Shown: piece after piece, positions 36,669 through 45,648 of the stretch
How the letters are laid out: every line of letters starts with the position of its first letter
Numbering within the stretch: the stretch's first letter is position 1
Assembly: GCA_913058335.1 (NCBI GenBank)
Contig: CAJXPX010000001.1
Span: 340,440-404,439 of the forward strand
Reading direction: 5' to 3'
DNA: 64,000 nucleotides
Origin: an uncultured Hyphomonadaceae bacterium
GTDB taxonomy: Bacteria > Pseudomonadota > Alphaproteobacteria > Caulobacterales > Maricaulaceae
Translations under genes and position numbers: made by a program
Notes under the pieces: generated by a model
Told to the model about the DNA's origin: nothing
The model's database searches: none
The model's input: only the letters and a program-made list of their open reading frames with translations

Positions 36669-37337
36669 ATGATTACGCTTCATCACCTTGAAAACTCCCA
36701 ATCCATTCGTATTCTTTGGCTGCTCGAAGAAATCGGCATGAAGTATGATTTTAAAATGTATGATCGGGATCCAAAAACCATGCTGGCCCCGGCAGAGTAT
36801 AAAGCAGTCTCACCGCTCGGCACGGCCCCCTGTATAACAGACGGGAATGTCACGCTCGCCGAAAGTAATGCCATTATTGATTATATTCTGGATAAGGCTG
36901 AGGAGGACACCTGGCGGCCCGGAGCAACCTCAAAAAATCGAGCGAAATATCTTTTCTGGTTTCACGCTTCACAAGGCAGTCTTCAATCTATCCTGACCAT
37001 GAGCCTTGTCTTAACAATTACCACCTCTAGGTCTCCCGGACTCATACGCCCGTTAATAAAAAAGGTGTTGGGTATGACTCAGGCAAGCTTCATTAAGCCC
37101 CGCCTGAAAGCTATTCTGACAGTTCTAGAAGAGGATTTATCCGAGTCCAAATTTGTAGCCGGAGGCCGGATAACCGCGGCAGATATCGCGCTAGGCTACA
37201 CTCTGGAAATGGCCGGAATGAGAGGCATATTAGACGATTATCCAAATTGTCTTGCCTATGTTGACCGAATGACCAGCAGACCTGCTTTTCAACGTGCCGT
37301 CGAAAAAGACGGAAAATATACGGGTATCCCCACTTAA
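36669..37337 (+). CDS. Glutathione S-transferase family protein
   Basis: This 222-residue two-domain GST has a thioredoxin-fold N domain (HHLENSQSIRILWLLEEIG, cis-Pro in LGTAPCI, and the glutathione-binding LAESNAIIDYIL). An all-helical C domain follows, with ITAADIALGYTLEMAG. The active residue is probably the serine in ENSQS. The family conjugates or reduces electrophiles; the substrate is unknown. AAAGG lies upstream of ATG 36669 beside the small palindrome CGGGAATATCCCG. It converges on the DUF1489 gene, 10 bases away. Confidence 0.9.
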   Translation: MITLHHLENSQSIRILWLLEEIGMKYDFKMYDRDPKTMLAPAEYKAVSPLGTAPCITDGNVTLAESNAIIDYILDKAEEDTWRPGATSKNRAKYLFWFHASQGSLQSILTMSLVLTITTSRSPGLIRPLIKKVLGMTQASFIKPRLKAILTVLEEDLSESKFVAGGRITAADIALGYTLEMAGMRGILDDYPNCLAYVDRMTSRPAFQRAVEKDGKYTGIPT

Positions 37338-37347
37338 ATTCTGGAGT

Positions 37348-37803
37348 CTACCAAGCGCCGAGATTGACCAGCTTCATACGCAAGGCGGCAGGCAGTTCTT
37401 CGCCGCTGCCGGGTCCTGTCAAATCATCAGGCGCGTCCTCAGGCTGGAGATAGCGCCATCCTTGAAATGCCCGGCGGGGCATCGGAATGACTGGAATGAG
37501 GTTTGGATCCATCACTATGGCGCAGGCCCGGTGTCCATTTTTTGTCGTTTCTTCCAGCCCGACAATTTTATTCCGGCACTGGATAATACCTTTAATCACC
37601 CAATAAAGAGAGCCCCCATTTAATAATTCGTCTTTGCGCTTCGGAGTCATGCGGGTGACGTGAACATGATTGGGGGATTGGCCATGGCTCTTGCGACGCT
37701 CCACTATGACTTTTTGCCAATCTCGCAATGTCGAAATTGACTCAGAACCAACAGAGAGTTTTTGCAAATGTAATGTCACATCGCTGCATAACTCGGCTGT
37801 CAC
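37348..37803 (-). CDS. DUF1489 family protein
   Basis: This 151-residue soluble protein of an alphaproteobacterial family is recognised by HVTRMTPKRKDELLNGGSLY, VIKGIIQCRNKI and PRRAFQGWRYLQPEDAPDDL. The function is unknown. The longest reading starts at GTG 37803; a second GTG at 37779 gives MTLHLQKLSVGS, closer to how the family usually begins. It is 40 bases after the JmjC-like gene on the same strand. Confidence 0.88.
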   Translation of the reverse strand: MTAELCSDVTLHLQKLSVGSESISTLRDWQKVIVERRKSHGQSPNHVHVTRMTPKRKDELLNGGSLYWVIKGIIQCRNKIVGLEETTKNGHRACAIVMDPNLIPVIPMPRRAFQGWRYLQPEDAPDDLTGPGSGEELPAALRMKLVNLGAW

Positions 37804-37843
37804 GATTCTCTAAGGAGCGTTTACAGTTTTAGTCCTACATATA

Positions 37844-38782
37844 TTAAAATGTGCGTTCAAAAGGCTCTGTATCCACAAGATAATCTGGCACATTCGGGTC
37901 TATCCGAAATGTCACCATATCCGTCGGCGTTGTATCCGGGACCAAGCCTGCTTTGCTAATTATCCGACCAAATGCCGATTTGAGCTGACGGGCAATGGCG
38001 CCGTCCTTGCTATAGCTAGGACTCATTCCCAGACGGTGACGCAAAGTGGCATTGGTTAACATAGCGGCATTTTTCATCGCGCTTTGCTGCGTTGAGTATT
38101 CCGTTGTCACAGAGACGCAGAAAGTTTGATTATCAACCCGGTGCGGCGAGTTCAAAGGCCAAGTTGCAGCCTGATCGCTTTCTAAATCAATGACTTTGGC
38201 GTGATCTTCAAAATAGTCTTTATAGGGTAAGTCATCATCAATATAATTGGTTATAGAGTTCTCATGCGCTTCATCAGGGATGAACTCCGTTGTCATAGGA
38301 TAAAGGTAAAGCACTTTTTTTCCGCGGACATGCCACAATATCGTTTCCGTCTTATCGAAATGATACGGTACGCGAGCTACTGGCGAGCTAATTAAAATGC
38401 CGCCCTTGGCATTATAAACATTAATTCCGCTCTGTTCAGATAAATCCCCATACATTTGGTCCAGAACAGCTTTATATTCTTGATGGACATTCATGGCCTG
38501 TCGCACATTGATCCAGACCTTACCTGCTTTCGCCGCTTCAATTAAGACGGCACCAGGAACATTTCTAAAATCACCTGTTCGAAATTTATTCGGAAATTCA
38601 GGATGATCTGAGTCTCCCATTGTACAGACATCCAGCATATTTTGCGGATGTTTCTCCAAAAGTTTAATCAGAGCTTCATCCGTAAACAATCCCGTTTCAG
38701 AGAGCTTATGCCGGAAAGTCATAATCTCCTTTTGGAATTTACTTGTTTTCTCGTCCGTCCAGTCCGTAATCATTTTGGCCAT
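37844..38782 (-). CDS. JmjC/cupin-like Fe(II)/2-oxoglutarate oxygenase family protein
   Basis: This 312-residue protein has a double-stranded beta-helix core like bacterial JmjC/cupin_8 proteins. The facial triad is readable: H141 and D143 in VPYHFDKTET, and H214 in WPLNSPHRVDN, followed by the strand FCVSVTTEYST. The conserved WHVRGKKVLYLYP after HxD is typical. Likely activity is hydroxylation of a protein or small molecule, with substrate unknown. No signal peptide is visible. It lies between the GH24 lysozyme and DUF1489 genes, all on the minus strand. Confidence 0.7.
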   Translation of the reverse strand: MAKMITDWTDEKTSKFQKEIMTFRHKLSETGLFTDEALIKLLEKHPQNMLDVCTMGDSDHPEFPNKFRTGDFRNVPGAVLIEAAKAGKVWINVRQAMNVHQEYKAVLDQMYGDLSEQSGINVYNAKGGILISSPVARVPYHFDKTETILWHVRGKKVLYLYPMTTEFIPDEAHENSITNYIDDDLPYKDYFEDHAKVIDLESDQAATWPLNSPHRVDNQTFCVSVTTEYSTQQSAMKNAAMLTNATLRHRLGMSPSYSKDGAIARQLKSAFGRIISKAGLVPDTTPTDMVTFRIDPNVPDYLVDTEPFERTF

Positions 38783-38909
38783 TTGATGTCATCCACTCTC
38801 ACTTGGCACGTCTTTGGTTTGCGCCATTTGCGCTGGATATAAGATAAAGTCGTTTATTTTTTGTATGCGGGATCTACCCAATCAATTGTATGGTTAAGAT
38901 TGCCTTACC

Positions 38910-40457
38910 CTATCGAAAGGCTCGTCGAAGCGCGTAATAAGCTGCGCCTAAAACCATAACCGCGCCGATTATCAATCCAGATAATATGAGCAAAGGCCCC
39001 CATACTCCAAAAAGCCTCTCAGCGCCCCTTAAACTCGCGGCAAGCGAAGCTCCGAGCAATATAAAGCCCGTCAGCATAATCATCCAAAATCCAAGGTTTT
39101 CTGTTTCTCGCTCCTCGTCCTCTTCAGGAGCATAACGTTCAATATAACGTTCTGTGCGACTGGTTTGATAACGCATTGCATCATCTTCCCGAAGATTATC
39201 AATTACAACGTCGTTATTATCTTTGGTTCCCATTTCGGCAAAGACGGCTGCCTCTATTTCAGCTTTTGAGGGGACGCGTGTCACGTTTTCATCCAACTCA
39301 TACTGTTGCGTCTCTTTGCTCTCATTTTTCGGGCTAGGAAACTCAACGAGATTGTTTGCGTCTAAAGAAGGCTTCAAAGTTTCATCTTGTGTCGTATCTT
39401 TGATATCGGCCGGATCAATATTTGCGCTCAAAGGTTGGCTTTCGTCAGAGGCCTCTAAGTTTGTCGAATTTTCCATCTGTATCAATGCTTCTGGCCAATC
39501 TTCTGCAGGTGAAGGGTCTTCGTCACTAACCTTATCTATTAGAGCGTCCAGACGATCAGAAATATCAGCGGCGGCGTCTGCAATTATTGATCTATTAGAA
39601 GTTTGTGTCTCGCCCTCTTCCGGTTCGAACCCGCTATCTGTCTCGGTGAAAGTGGTTTTCTCAAGATTTTGGCTATCCGGTGCTTCGAATGTCTCAATAC
39701 CGGACGCTTTCGCAAAACTTGATCCACTCTCTGAAAAATCTTCGGTCTCGCCCTCTTTCGTCTGGTAAATTGTTTCAGGTTCAACGACTTCGCTCAGCAT
39801 TAATATACCGGCAGGCCCGTCTTCGCGGCGACGGTTTGGCGTTGTTTGGGACTCATAAGGAATTCTTGCAACAAATCCCGCCGACTCATTTTGGGTGAAA
39901 ACAGGCAAACCGTCATCCGTTTTCAGGTCAGCGACTGTCTCATCCTCGACAGGTGGTAGATCTACACCCGGAGCCGGACGAGCTTTCTTATCCAACCTCA
40001 AAAACAATGCTTTTTCGGCTGTGCGACGACGCATTAAAGCATCAACAACATAGGTTTTTCCGTCAATAGTCGACTTTCGCCAGACATCTAAACCATTTGC
40101 CGCGTCCAGAGGGCGACCATTATTTAGAGCTCGCAAAGTATCCGACTTCAAAAAAGCTTTCGGGCCGATATTATAAGAAAAACTAACGAGCGCATCAAAT
40201 TGCCCTTGAGATAAGGGCGCATGTACATTCTCATTTATCATGTCTTCATAGGCTTGAAGGTCAGATTTCAATAAATCTTCCGCTTCGGACTTTGACACTT
40301 GAATAGGGTCATCATTAAAAAGACGATGCCCATACCCTACAACCCTTTGTCCTGTCACGAGTGTACGATCCACCGGCCGATAGCCCTCATAGGCTTTGAT
40401 GAGTTTCAAACCCGTCGATGAAAGGGTTAGCCCGTGTGAAGCGGTCAAAGTGCTCAT
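38910..40457 (-). CDS. GH24 lysozyme with long acidic linker and C-terminal membrane anchor
   Basis: This is 515 residues from ATG 40457. The N-terminal 140 or so residues form a T4-lysozyme-type (GH24) muramidase: LKLIKAYEGYRPVDRTLVTG holds the catalytic glutamate, then VVGYGHRL and the substrate-cleft block PLSQGQFDALVSFSYNIG. About 280 acidic, Ser/Glu-rich residues of low complexity follow. The C terminus has two hydrophobic helices (FWMIMLTGFILLGASLAASL and LLILSGLIIGAVMVLGAAYY). There is no N-terminal signal peptide, so topology is uncertain. No phage genes surround it; mgtE lies upstream on the same strand. Confidence 0.85.
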   Translation of the reverse strand: MSTLTASHGLTLSSTGLKLIKAYEGYRPVDRTLVTGQRVVGYGHRLFNDDPIQVSKSEAEDLLKSDLQAYEDMINENVHAPLSQGQFDALVSFSYNIGPKAFLKSDTLRALNNGRPLDAANGLDVWRKSTIDGKTYVVDALMRRRTAEKALFLRLDKKARPAPGVDLPPVEDETVADLKTDDGLPVFTQNESAGFVARIPYESQTTPNRRREDGPAGILMLSEVVEPETIYQTKEGETEDFSESGSSFAKASGIETFEAPDSQNLEKTTFTETDSGFEPEEGETQTSNRSIIADAAADISDRLDALIDKVSDEDPSPAEDWPEALIQMENSTNLEASDESQPLSANIDPADIKDTTQDETLKPSLDANNLVEFPSPKNESKETQQYELDENVTRVPSKAEIEAAVFAEMGTKDNNDVVIDNLREDDAMRYQTSRTERYIERYAPEEDEERETENLGFWMIMLTGFILLGASLAASLRGAERLFGVWGPLLILSGLIIGAVMVLGAAYYALRRAFR

Positions 40458-40559
40458 TTTTCGTCCCAAACTGTTACAAATCACGCATAGTTTCACGCGT
40501 AACTGTGCAAGTTTCAGACCATTTTCGCTTTCAATCGCATTTAATCATCGAAAATATAG

Positions 40560-41945
40560 TTAGAGCAACATCATGGCGGCAAATCCAAGGAAAGCGAAAA
40601 AGCCCACAATATCCGTAACAGTTGTCACAAAGACAGAAGAGGCAACAGCCGGATCGGCCCCATAATGTTTCAAAGCTAAAGGAACGCTGACACCTGCAAT
40701 GCCAGCAAATAAGTGATTGATAATCATGGCAATGAAAGCCACTAAGGCAAGCTCCGGATTACCAAACCAGATAAAAGCAATCAAAGAGAGCACCACTGCA
40801 AAAATTATACCAATTATCAAAGCCGCCAAAGCCTCACGGCGCACGGCCCGCCAAGCTGTCCGAGACGTCAGATCGCGTTCCGTCAAAGCTCGCACGGCCA
40901 CAGTGAGAGCTTGCGTGCCGGCATTTCCGCCCATAGAGGCCACAATTGGCATAAGGACAGCCAAGGCTACAATTTGGGAAATGGCGTAATCAAATTGTGC
41001 AATTACGATTGATGCTAAGACAGCCGTTAATAAGTTAACAAATAACCACGGCGCTCTTGATTTGACGGTGGATAAAGCCGTATCAGTGAGGCCCGCATCA
41101 TTCACCCCGGCTAGCGCCAAGATATCTTCTTTGTTTTCGTCTTGAATAATGTGGAGGATGTCATCCACTGTCATCATACCAACCATACGACCGTCTTTAT
41201 CCACGACAGGAGCGGAAATAAGGTGGTACTTTTCAAAGTAATAAGCCGCTTCCTCTTGGTCGACATCCTGATCAATCGTCACGATCAAGTCTTCGATCAC
41301 ACTTTCCAACATCACAGCTCGCGGCAGTCGCATTAATTTTGAAACCGGGACGTATCCAAACGGTTTGAAATCCGCATCAATGACGTAAATATTAAAGAAC
41401 AAATCCGGGAGCTCTTCGCCGGTTGTTCTCATATGGTCGATGGTATCGCCTACCGTCCAGAACCGGGGGGCAGCCACAAATTCCCGCTGCATCAACCGGC
41501 CAATGGTTTCGTCATCAAAAGCAAGCGAAGCTTCCAGCGCCGCACGTTCGGTCGGCTCCAATGCCTCCATCACGTCTTCGCGCTGGGCGTCATCCATTTC
41601 CTCGACGATCTGAGTCGCATCGTCGTTATCAATGAGGCTCAGCGCACTCGCAATCTGGGCGGCGGGCAAGAGAGGCAGAATGTCTTCGACAACCTCATCT
41701 TCCAACTCAGCTAAAAGCTCGCCGGAAATCAGTTGAGGGGCACGCGAGATTAACTCAACCCGTTCTTCCGAGGTGAGTTCTTCGAGCTGGTCGGCGAAAT
41801 CCGCAGGATGGAGATCACTAAGCGACACGAGCATGGCTTGGTCATCTTCCATTTCCAAAGCGAGCTTTAGCTCTGTGCCAAGGTCATCTCCAGACAGATC
41901 AATTTCGTCGGTTTCTTTTTCCAGAGTTTGGTCTGTTGTATCCAT
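40560..41945 (-). CDS. mgtE: Magnesium transporter MgtE
   Basis: This is a 461-residue Mg2+ channel. The acidic N domain (ELKLALEMEDDQAMLVSLSDLHPADFADQL) is followed by tandem CBS domains (about 140-260, including VDKDGRMVGMMTVDDILHII) and five hydrophobic helices carrying the pore block MPIVASMGGNAGTQALTVAVRAL. Cytosolic Mg2+ gates the channel through the N and CBS domains. It starts at ATG 41945 and is divergent from the prepilin peptidase gene. The lysozyme gene follows after about 100 bases. Confidence 0.95.
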   Translation of the reverse strand: MDTTDQTLEKETDEIDLSGDDLGTELKLALEMEDDQAMLVSLSDLHPADFADQLEELTSEERVELISRAPQLISGELLAELEDEVVEDILPLLPAAQIASALSLIDNDDATQIVEEMDDAQREDVMEALEPTERAALEASLAFDDETIGRLMQREFVAAPRFWTVGDTIDHMRTTGEELPDLFFNIYVIDADFKPFGYVPVSKLMRLPRAVMLESVIEDLIVTIDQDVDQEEAAYYFEKYHLISAPVVDKDGRMVGMMTVDDILHIIQDENKEDILALAGVNDAGLTDTALSTVKSRAPWLFVNLLTAVLASIVIAQFDYAISQIVALAVLMPIVASMGGNAGTQALTVAVRALTERDLTSRTAWRAVRREALAALIIGIIFAVVLSLIAFIWFGNPELALVAFIAMIINHLFAGIAGVSVPLALKHYGADPAVASSVFVTTVTDIVGFFAFLGFAAMMLL

Positions 41946-42084
41946 TGCGCAACGCCTCCCTCTTGGTGATCGCGATATAAGTGAAAAAATCCATGACTAC
42001 TATTACACGGCCTTTGCTTCAAAAAGAAACGGGGGTCAAAGCGAAATCGGTTTCATCTGAACTTTACTCAGTTTAGCACAGGGC

Positions 42085-42564
42085 ATGAGCATTATGACAG
42101 GCTATATTTTATTCGGGTGCATTTTGTTAGCGACACTTGCAACCCTAGCCTGGATTGATGCCAAAACGTTCCGCCTTCCCAACTTGCTAACTCTCCCGCT
42201 CATGGCTATTGGGTTTTTGTTCGCTTACCTCTTCTCTTCACCCTCTCTTGTGGCGTCTATTATTGGGGCGGTCATCGGATATGCAGGATTTGTTTTCCTC
42301 GAATATCTCTTTCGTCGAATCTATAAAAAAGATGGGCTTGGCAGGGGCGATGCGAAATTATTAGCTGTTGGCGGCGCTTGGTGCGGCTCGCTTGGACTGC
42401 CCTATATAATTTTAATTGCGAGCCTTTGCGGTCTGGTTTTCACTCAGATGCCTTCTCAGAAAAAAAAGGCCAAGAATGGAAGCTTTAACATTCCCTTTGG
42501 GCCTTTTTTATCTTTGGGAATTGCGGTTATCTGGCTCGGCCAAACCTATATCATTTTGCAGTAA
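42085..42564 (+). CDS. Prepilin peptidase (A24 family), short form
   Basis: This 159-residue membrane aspartyl protease has only the peptidase half of GspO/PilD, without the N-terminal methyltransferase domain. The two catalytic aspartates are D25 in WIDAKTFRLPN and D89 in GLGRGDAKLLAVGG. It cleaves type IV prepilin-like leaders and here probably serves the type II secretion pseudopilins. Its last 14 bases overlap the converging lipoprotein gene. A second ATG at 42094 is in frame. Confidence 0.9.
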   Translation: MSIMTGYILFGCILLATLATLAWIDAKTFRLPNLLTLPLMAIGFLFAYLFSSPSLVASIIGAVIGYAGFVFLEYLFRRIYKKDGLGRGDAKLLAVGGAWCGSLGLPYIILIASLCGLVFTQMPSQKKKAKNGSFNIPFGPFLSLGIAVIWLGQTYIILQ

Positions 42565-43015
42565 TTCGGGGCGCGCAACTGGCAAGAGCCACAATAGGCG
42601 TAACCCGATCCCAACCTTCTAAAGTTTTATTGATCATTTGGCCTGAAAAACTTTCCCCACCTTTAAGGTCTTTCCCAGGCTCTAAGGAAAGCGGCACACT
42701 TGCCCCGCCCGGCAAAGTATATTGACGTTCCAAATCGTTTAATTCGCCATCATCTTCTCGAGTGACTGTTATGGATTGCTCATTTAGATAGAGTTTCGCG
42801 ATGTTTGAGGTCTCAAATCCAATGAAATTCCGAGCTTCATTCGCAGTCCAAATGAATAATCCACATTCACCAGGAGATAATTTTTGGGGCGACAGTCCAG
42901 TACGAACCGGAACACTTTCGCTTATTTTTTTTGGCGACGAGTCAGGCATCGTCCCGCAGGCGCTCAGGGCACTAGAGAAAAGGAGAGCCGGGAATATGGT
43001 TTTTATATATCTCAC
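42551..43015 (-). CDS. Uncharacterised lipoprotein at the end of the gspCDN run
   Basis: This is a 154-residue predicted lipoprotein with a GTG start. The signal YIKTIFPALLFSSALSACG places the lipid cysteine at 20. The mature part has two further cysteines (PGECGLFIWTANEARNFIGF and ALASCAPR) that could form a disulfide. I do not recognise a family. It begins 9 bases after gspN and so is the last gene of gspC-gspD-gspN. That position and the lipidation make a secretin pilot or accessory role possible, but no pilotin motif was seen. Confidence 0.75.
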   Translation of the reverse strand: MRYIKTIFPALLFSSALSACGTMPDSSPKKISESVPVRTGLSPQKLSPGECGLFIWTANEARNFIGFETSNIAKLYLNEQSITVTREDDGELNDLERQYTLPGGASVPLSLEPGKDLKGGESFSGQMINKTLEGWDRVTPIVALASCAPRITAK

Positions 43016-43024
43016 CCTGACAAC

Positions 43025-43750
43025 CTAACGCCACTTTCCTTGTTCAACTAAGCGGAACTCTATCCCTTGTGGTGTCTGTTCGCGCTCATCAAATCCGAAA
43101 AGCGGCAAGACCTGCGCCGCATCTGTGTCACGGGTTAAAACGCTAATGTCCGTATTATAGTCGCCCGATGCAGAAATTGAAATTTTTGCGGAAACAGATT
43201 GCAGATCATCTTTCCCGGCCAAATTAAAAATAAAATTTCCGGCGTCATCACAAGAAAGTGGTCCTGCCAGAGCTGGTCCTTCCCACGAAAAAAGGGCCTG
43301 ATTGCGAGTCAGAACATCTGTGCGAGACGTTCCGCTCAAGACCTTGCACTTGTTTCCCTGACCCCATTCAACCTCCTGAATGTTGACATTTATTTGTCCG
43401 GCCAGTCCTTGAAGTCGCGGGTCAGGCATAGGCAAATTGGCAACATTTATGCGAAAATCTATATCCTCGGCGGCATATTGACCAAAGTCGCCATCAATCT
43501 GCAAGCCGGTCGACGCCACCTTTGCTCTCACAGGCGCCCCGCCCAATAAAAACTTTGCTGGATTTAGGCTATATCGGACGGAATTGATATCTCTCAAAGC
43601 CGTAATATCCCCTCGCCAAAGCGTTCCACGATAAGTCGTTTCAGCCTGTGTTAAGTTCGCAGGTAAAGCTATAGGTGCGACCCAAGACAAAGGAATAAAT
43701 ATAATCAATCCGAGGATAACCCCCGGTAATAACCAAAAAAGACGTTTCAT
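43025..43750 (-). CDS. gspN: Type II secretion system protein N
   Basis: This is a 241-residue inner-membrane protein with one N-terminal helix (LFWLLPGVILGLIIFIPLSW) and a periplasmic beta-rich domain. TYRGTLWRGDITAL and the cysteine pair in NKCKVLSG and LSCDDAG are typical of GspN. GspN is an optional component of the trans-envelope type II secretion machine. ATG 43750 overlaps the gspD stop by four bases (ATGA), showing coupling. Confidence 0.88.
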   Translation of the reverse strand: MKRLFWLLPGVILGLIIFIPLSWVAPIALPANLTQAETTYRGTLWRGDITALRDINSVRYSLNPAKFLLGGAPVRAKVASTGLQIDGDFGQYAAEDIDFRINVANLPMPDPRLQGLAGQINVNIQEVEWGQGNKCKVLSGTSRTDVLTRNQALFSWEGPALAGPLSCDDAGNFIFNLAGKDDLQSVSAKISISASGDYNTDISVLTRDTDAAQVLPLFGFDEREQTPQGIEFRLVEQGKWR

Positions 43751-45645
43751 TTTTGTCCGGTACTTAAATAGTCATCAATTTTGGAAACTTCTCTTCCTGA
43801 TTGATTGATATCTTCCAAGCGCATTCTGTTCAGACGACTTTGTGTGAGGGGTCTCGCATCATCCGCATCCCGAATAATCGTCGGACGAAGAAAAACCATT
43901 AAGTTGGTCTTCACGCGTGATTTGTCTTTATTGCGGAAAAGAGAGCCAATTAACGGCGCGTCACCAAGAAGCGGGACTTTTTCAACTGTTATCTGCTCAT
44001 CGTCTTCCAATAGCCCGCCAAGGACAATAATTTCTCCATTATTGGCGAGGACTGTTGTTTCAATTTGGCGCTTATTCGTGACAAAATCCTGAGATATAGT
44101 GGTAACAGCCCCGGCAATTGAGCTGACCTCTTGAGCAATTTCCAAACGGACCACATCGCCTTCACTGATTTGAGGGAGGACATTGAGCTTAATACCCACT
44201 TCTTTACGTTCAAAGGTTCGGAACGGATTGACATTGTTCGATCCCAGGCTTTCCCCAGTCGTAATCGGAATTTCTTGTCCGACCAAAAATGTGGCAGGTA
44301 CATTGTCAAGGGTGGTGACAAAAGGGGTGGACAGAATATTGCTCTCTTCATCCCGCTCTAAAGCATTTGCAATAACGCCAAAAAGCGTATCATTACTTAT
44401 GCCGCCAATCCCAGCAGTTCCACCGGTCAGCGCGCTAAGAGAATTAAGCGCTGCTGCTTGTGCGGTTGGGTCAATATCCAATCCGAGTTCATCCCCGGCT
44501 AAAGCGCCGGTCAACGCCAAAATGTTAGGTGCGGCGCTGAAATTAGACGAAATTAACGGGACCGTATTTCCGTTAATACCGCCAACAGCAAACTGAACCC
44601 CTAATTCCTTGGCCGCTGTATCAGAAATTTCGACGATAATCGCTTCCACTAGAACTTGAGGACGGCGAACATCAAGGCGGCGGATAATCCCTTCGAGAGA
44701 GGCCTGCGTTTCAGCATCAGCGCTAACGATAAGTGTATTGGAAAAGCTGTCATATGCCACCGTCGGCGCAGGGTTGCCGTCAATTGCATAGGACGGCAAT
44801 AAATTTGTTAAAACTTCAACTAAAGTTGCCCCATTGGCAAATCGTAGCGGGATAACACTCACCGCGCCGCGCGGGGCAATAGAGCCAACATCCATGCTTT
44901 TTACAACAGGTCGAAGACGGGCAACATCCTGAGGCGGTCCTTCAATCAAAAGTGAATTTGATCCGGATATAGCTACTACTTTTACACGTGGTTTTTGACC
45001 TGCAAGTTCCTTTAAAGCTTCTTCGGCATCAATGGCGCTAAGCTGGCGGAGCTGTATGATCTCGGTCACGGATCCGTCTGTGTCCATAGCGGCGACAATT
45101 TCGCGGGCTTTGCGGATGTTTTCCGGGAAATCCGTTATGACGATAATATTGCCTTCGGGGTTAGCTGTGACCAAACCCTGACTATGCATAACAGGTTTTA
45201 TAAGGCGCGCCGCTTCCGCCGCATCTTCGTAATTTAATTTGATTACTGTCGTCGCAAGTCGGCCATTAATGCCGTCCCCATCCACATAAGGCGACTCTCC
45301 GGCAGCGCCTTGCAACAGCGTTACACGGTATTCGCCAGTTGCCGTACGAACCAGGGTATATCCATGGACTCGCATAACATCTTTGAAAACTTCAAAAACT
45401 TCAGATTTGGACAAGGACTGCTCCGAACTAATCGTCACGCGCCCTTGAACTCTTGGGTCGACGATAAAAGTATTGCCCGTCACTGTCGCCACATCATTGA
45501 TGAAAGAGCGAATATCCACGTCCTGCATGGTGATGACATGCTCTCCGGCGTTCTGAGCAGACGCAGACATTGGTACAATTGTCAAAGCTGTCGCGGTCAG
45601 AAAACTGCTAATGCAGAATTTCACTTGGGATTTAAATTGCATCAT
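43747..45645 (-). CDS. gspD: Type II secretion system secretin GspD
   Basis: This 632-residue outer-membrane secretin has a signal peptide (FLTATALTIVPMSASAQN). The N0 domain (VITMQDVDIRSFINDVATVTG) is followed by N1-N3 repeats with VTISSEQSLSK and IVITDFPENIRKAREIVAAMD. The secretin core starts near RRPQVLVEAIIVEIS and contains VPATFLVGQEIP and the C-terminal VPLLGDAPLIGSLFR. A Gly/Ala-rich segment sits where N3 loops usually are. It is preceded by gspC with a 3-base gap and overlaps gspN. Confidence 0.95.
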   Translation of the reverse strand: MMQFKSQVKFCISSFLTATALTIVPMSASAQNAGEHVITMQDVDIRSFINDVATVTGNTFIVDPRVQGRVTISSEQSLSKSEVFEVFKDVMRVHGYTLVRTATGEYRVTLLQGAAGESPYVDGDGINGRLATTVIKLNYEDAAEAARLIKPVMHSQGLVTANPEGNIIVITDFPENIRKAREIVAAMDTDGSVTEIIQLRQLSAIDAEEALKELAGQKPRVKVVAISGSNSLLIEGPPQDVARLRPVVKSMDVGSIAPRGAVSVIPLRFANGATLVEVLTNLLPSYAIDGNPAPTVAYDSFSNTLIVSADAETQASLEGIIRRLDVRRPQVLVEAIIVEISDTAAKELGVQFAVGGINGNTVPLISSNFSAAPNILALTGALAGDELGLDIDPTAQAAALNSLSALTGGTAGIGGISNDTLFGVIANALERDEESNILSTPFVTTLDNVPATFLVGQEIPITTGESLGSNNVNPFRTFERKEVGIKLNVLPQISEGDVVRLEIAQEVSSIAGAVTTISQDFVTNKRQIETTVLANNGEIIVLGGLLEDDEQITVEKVPLLGDAPLIGSLFRNKDKSRVKTNLMVFLRPTIIRDADDARPLTQSRLNRMRLEDINQSGREVSKIDDYLSTGQK

Positions 45646-45648
45646 GAG

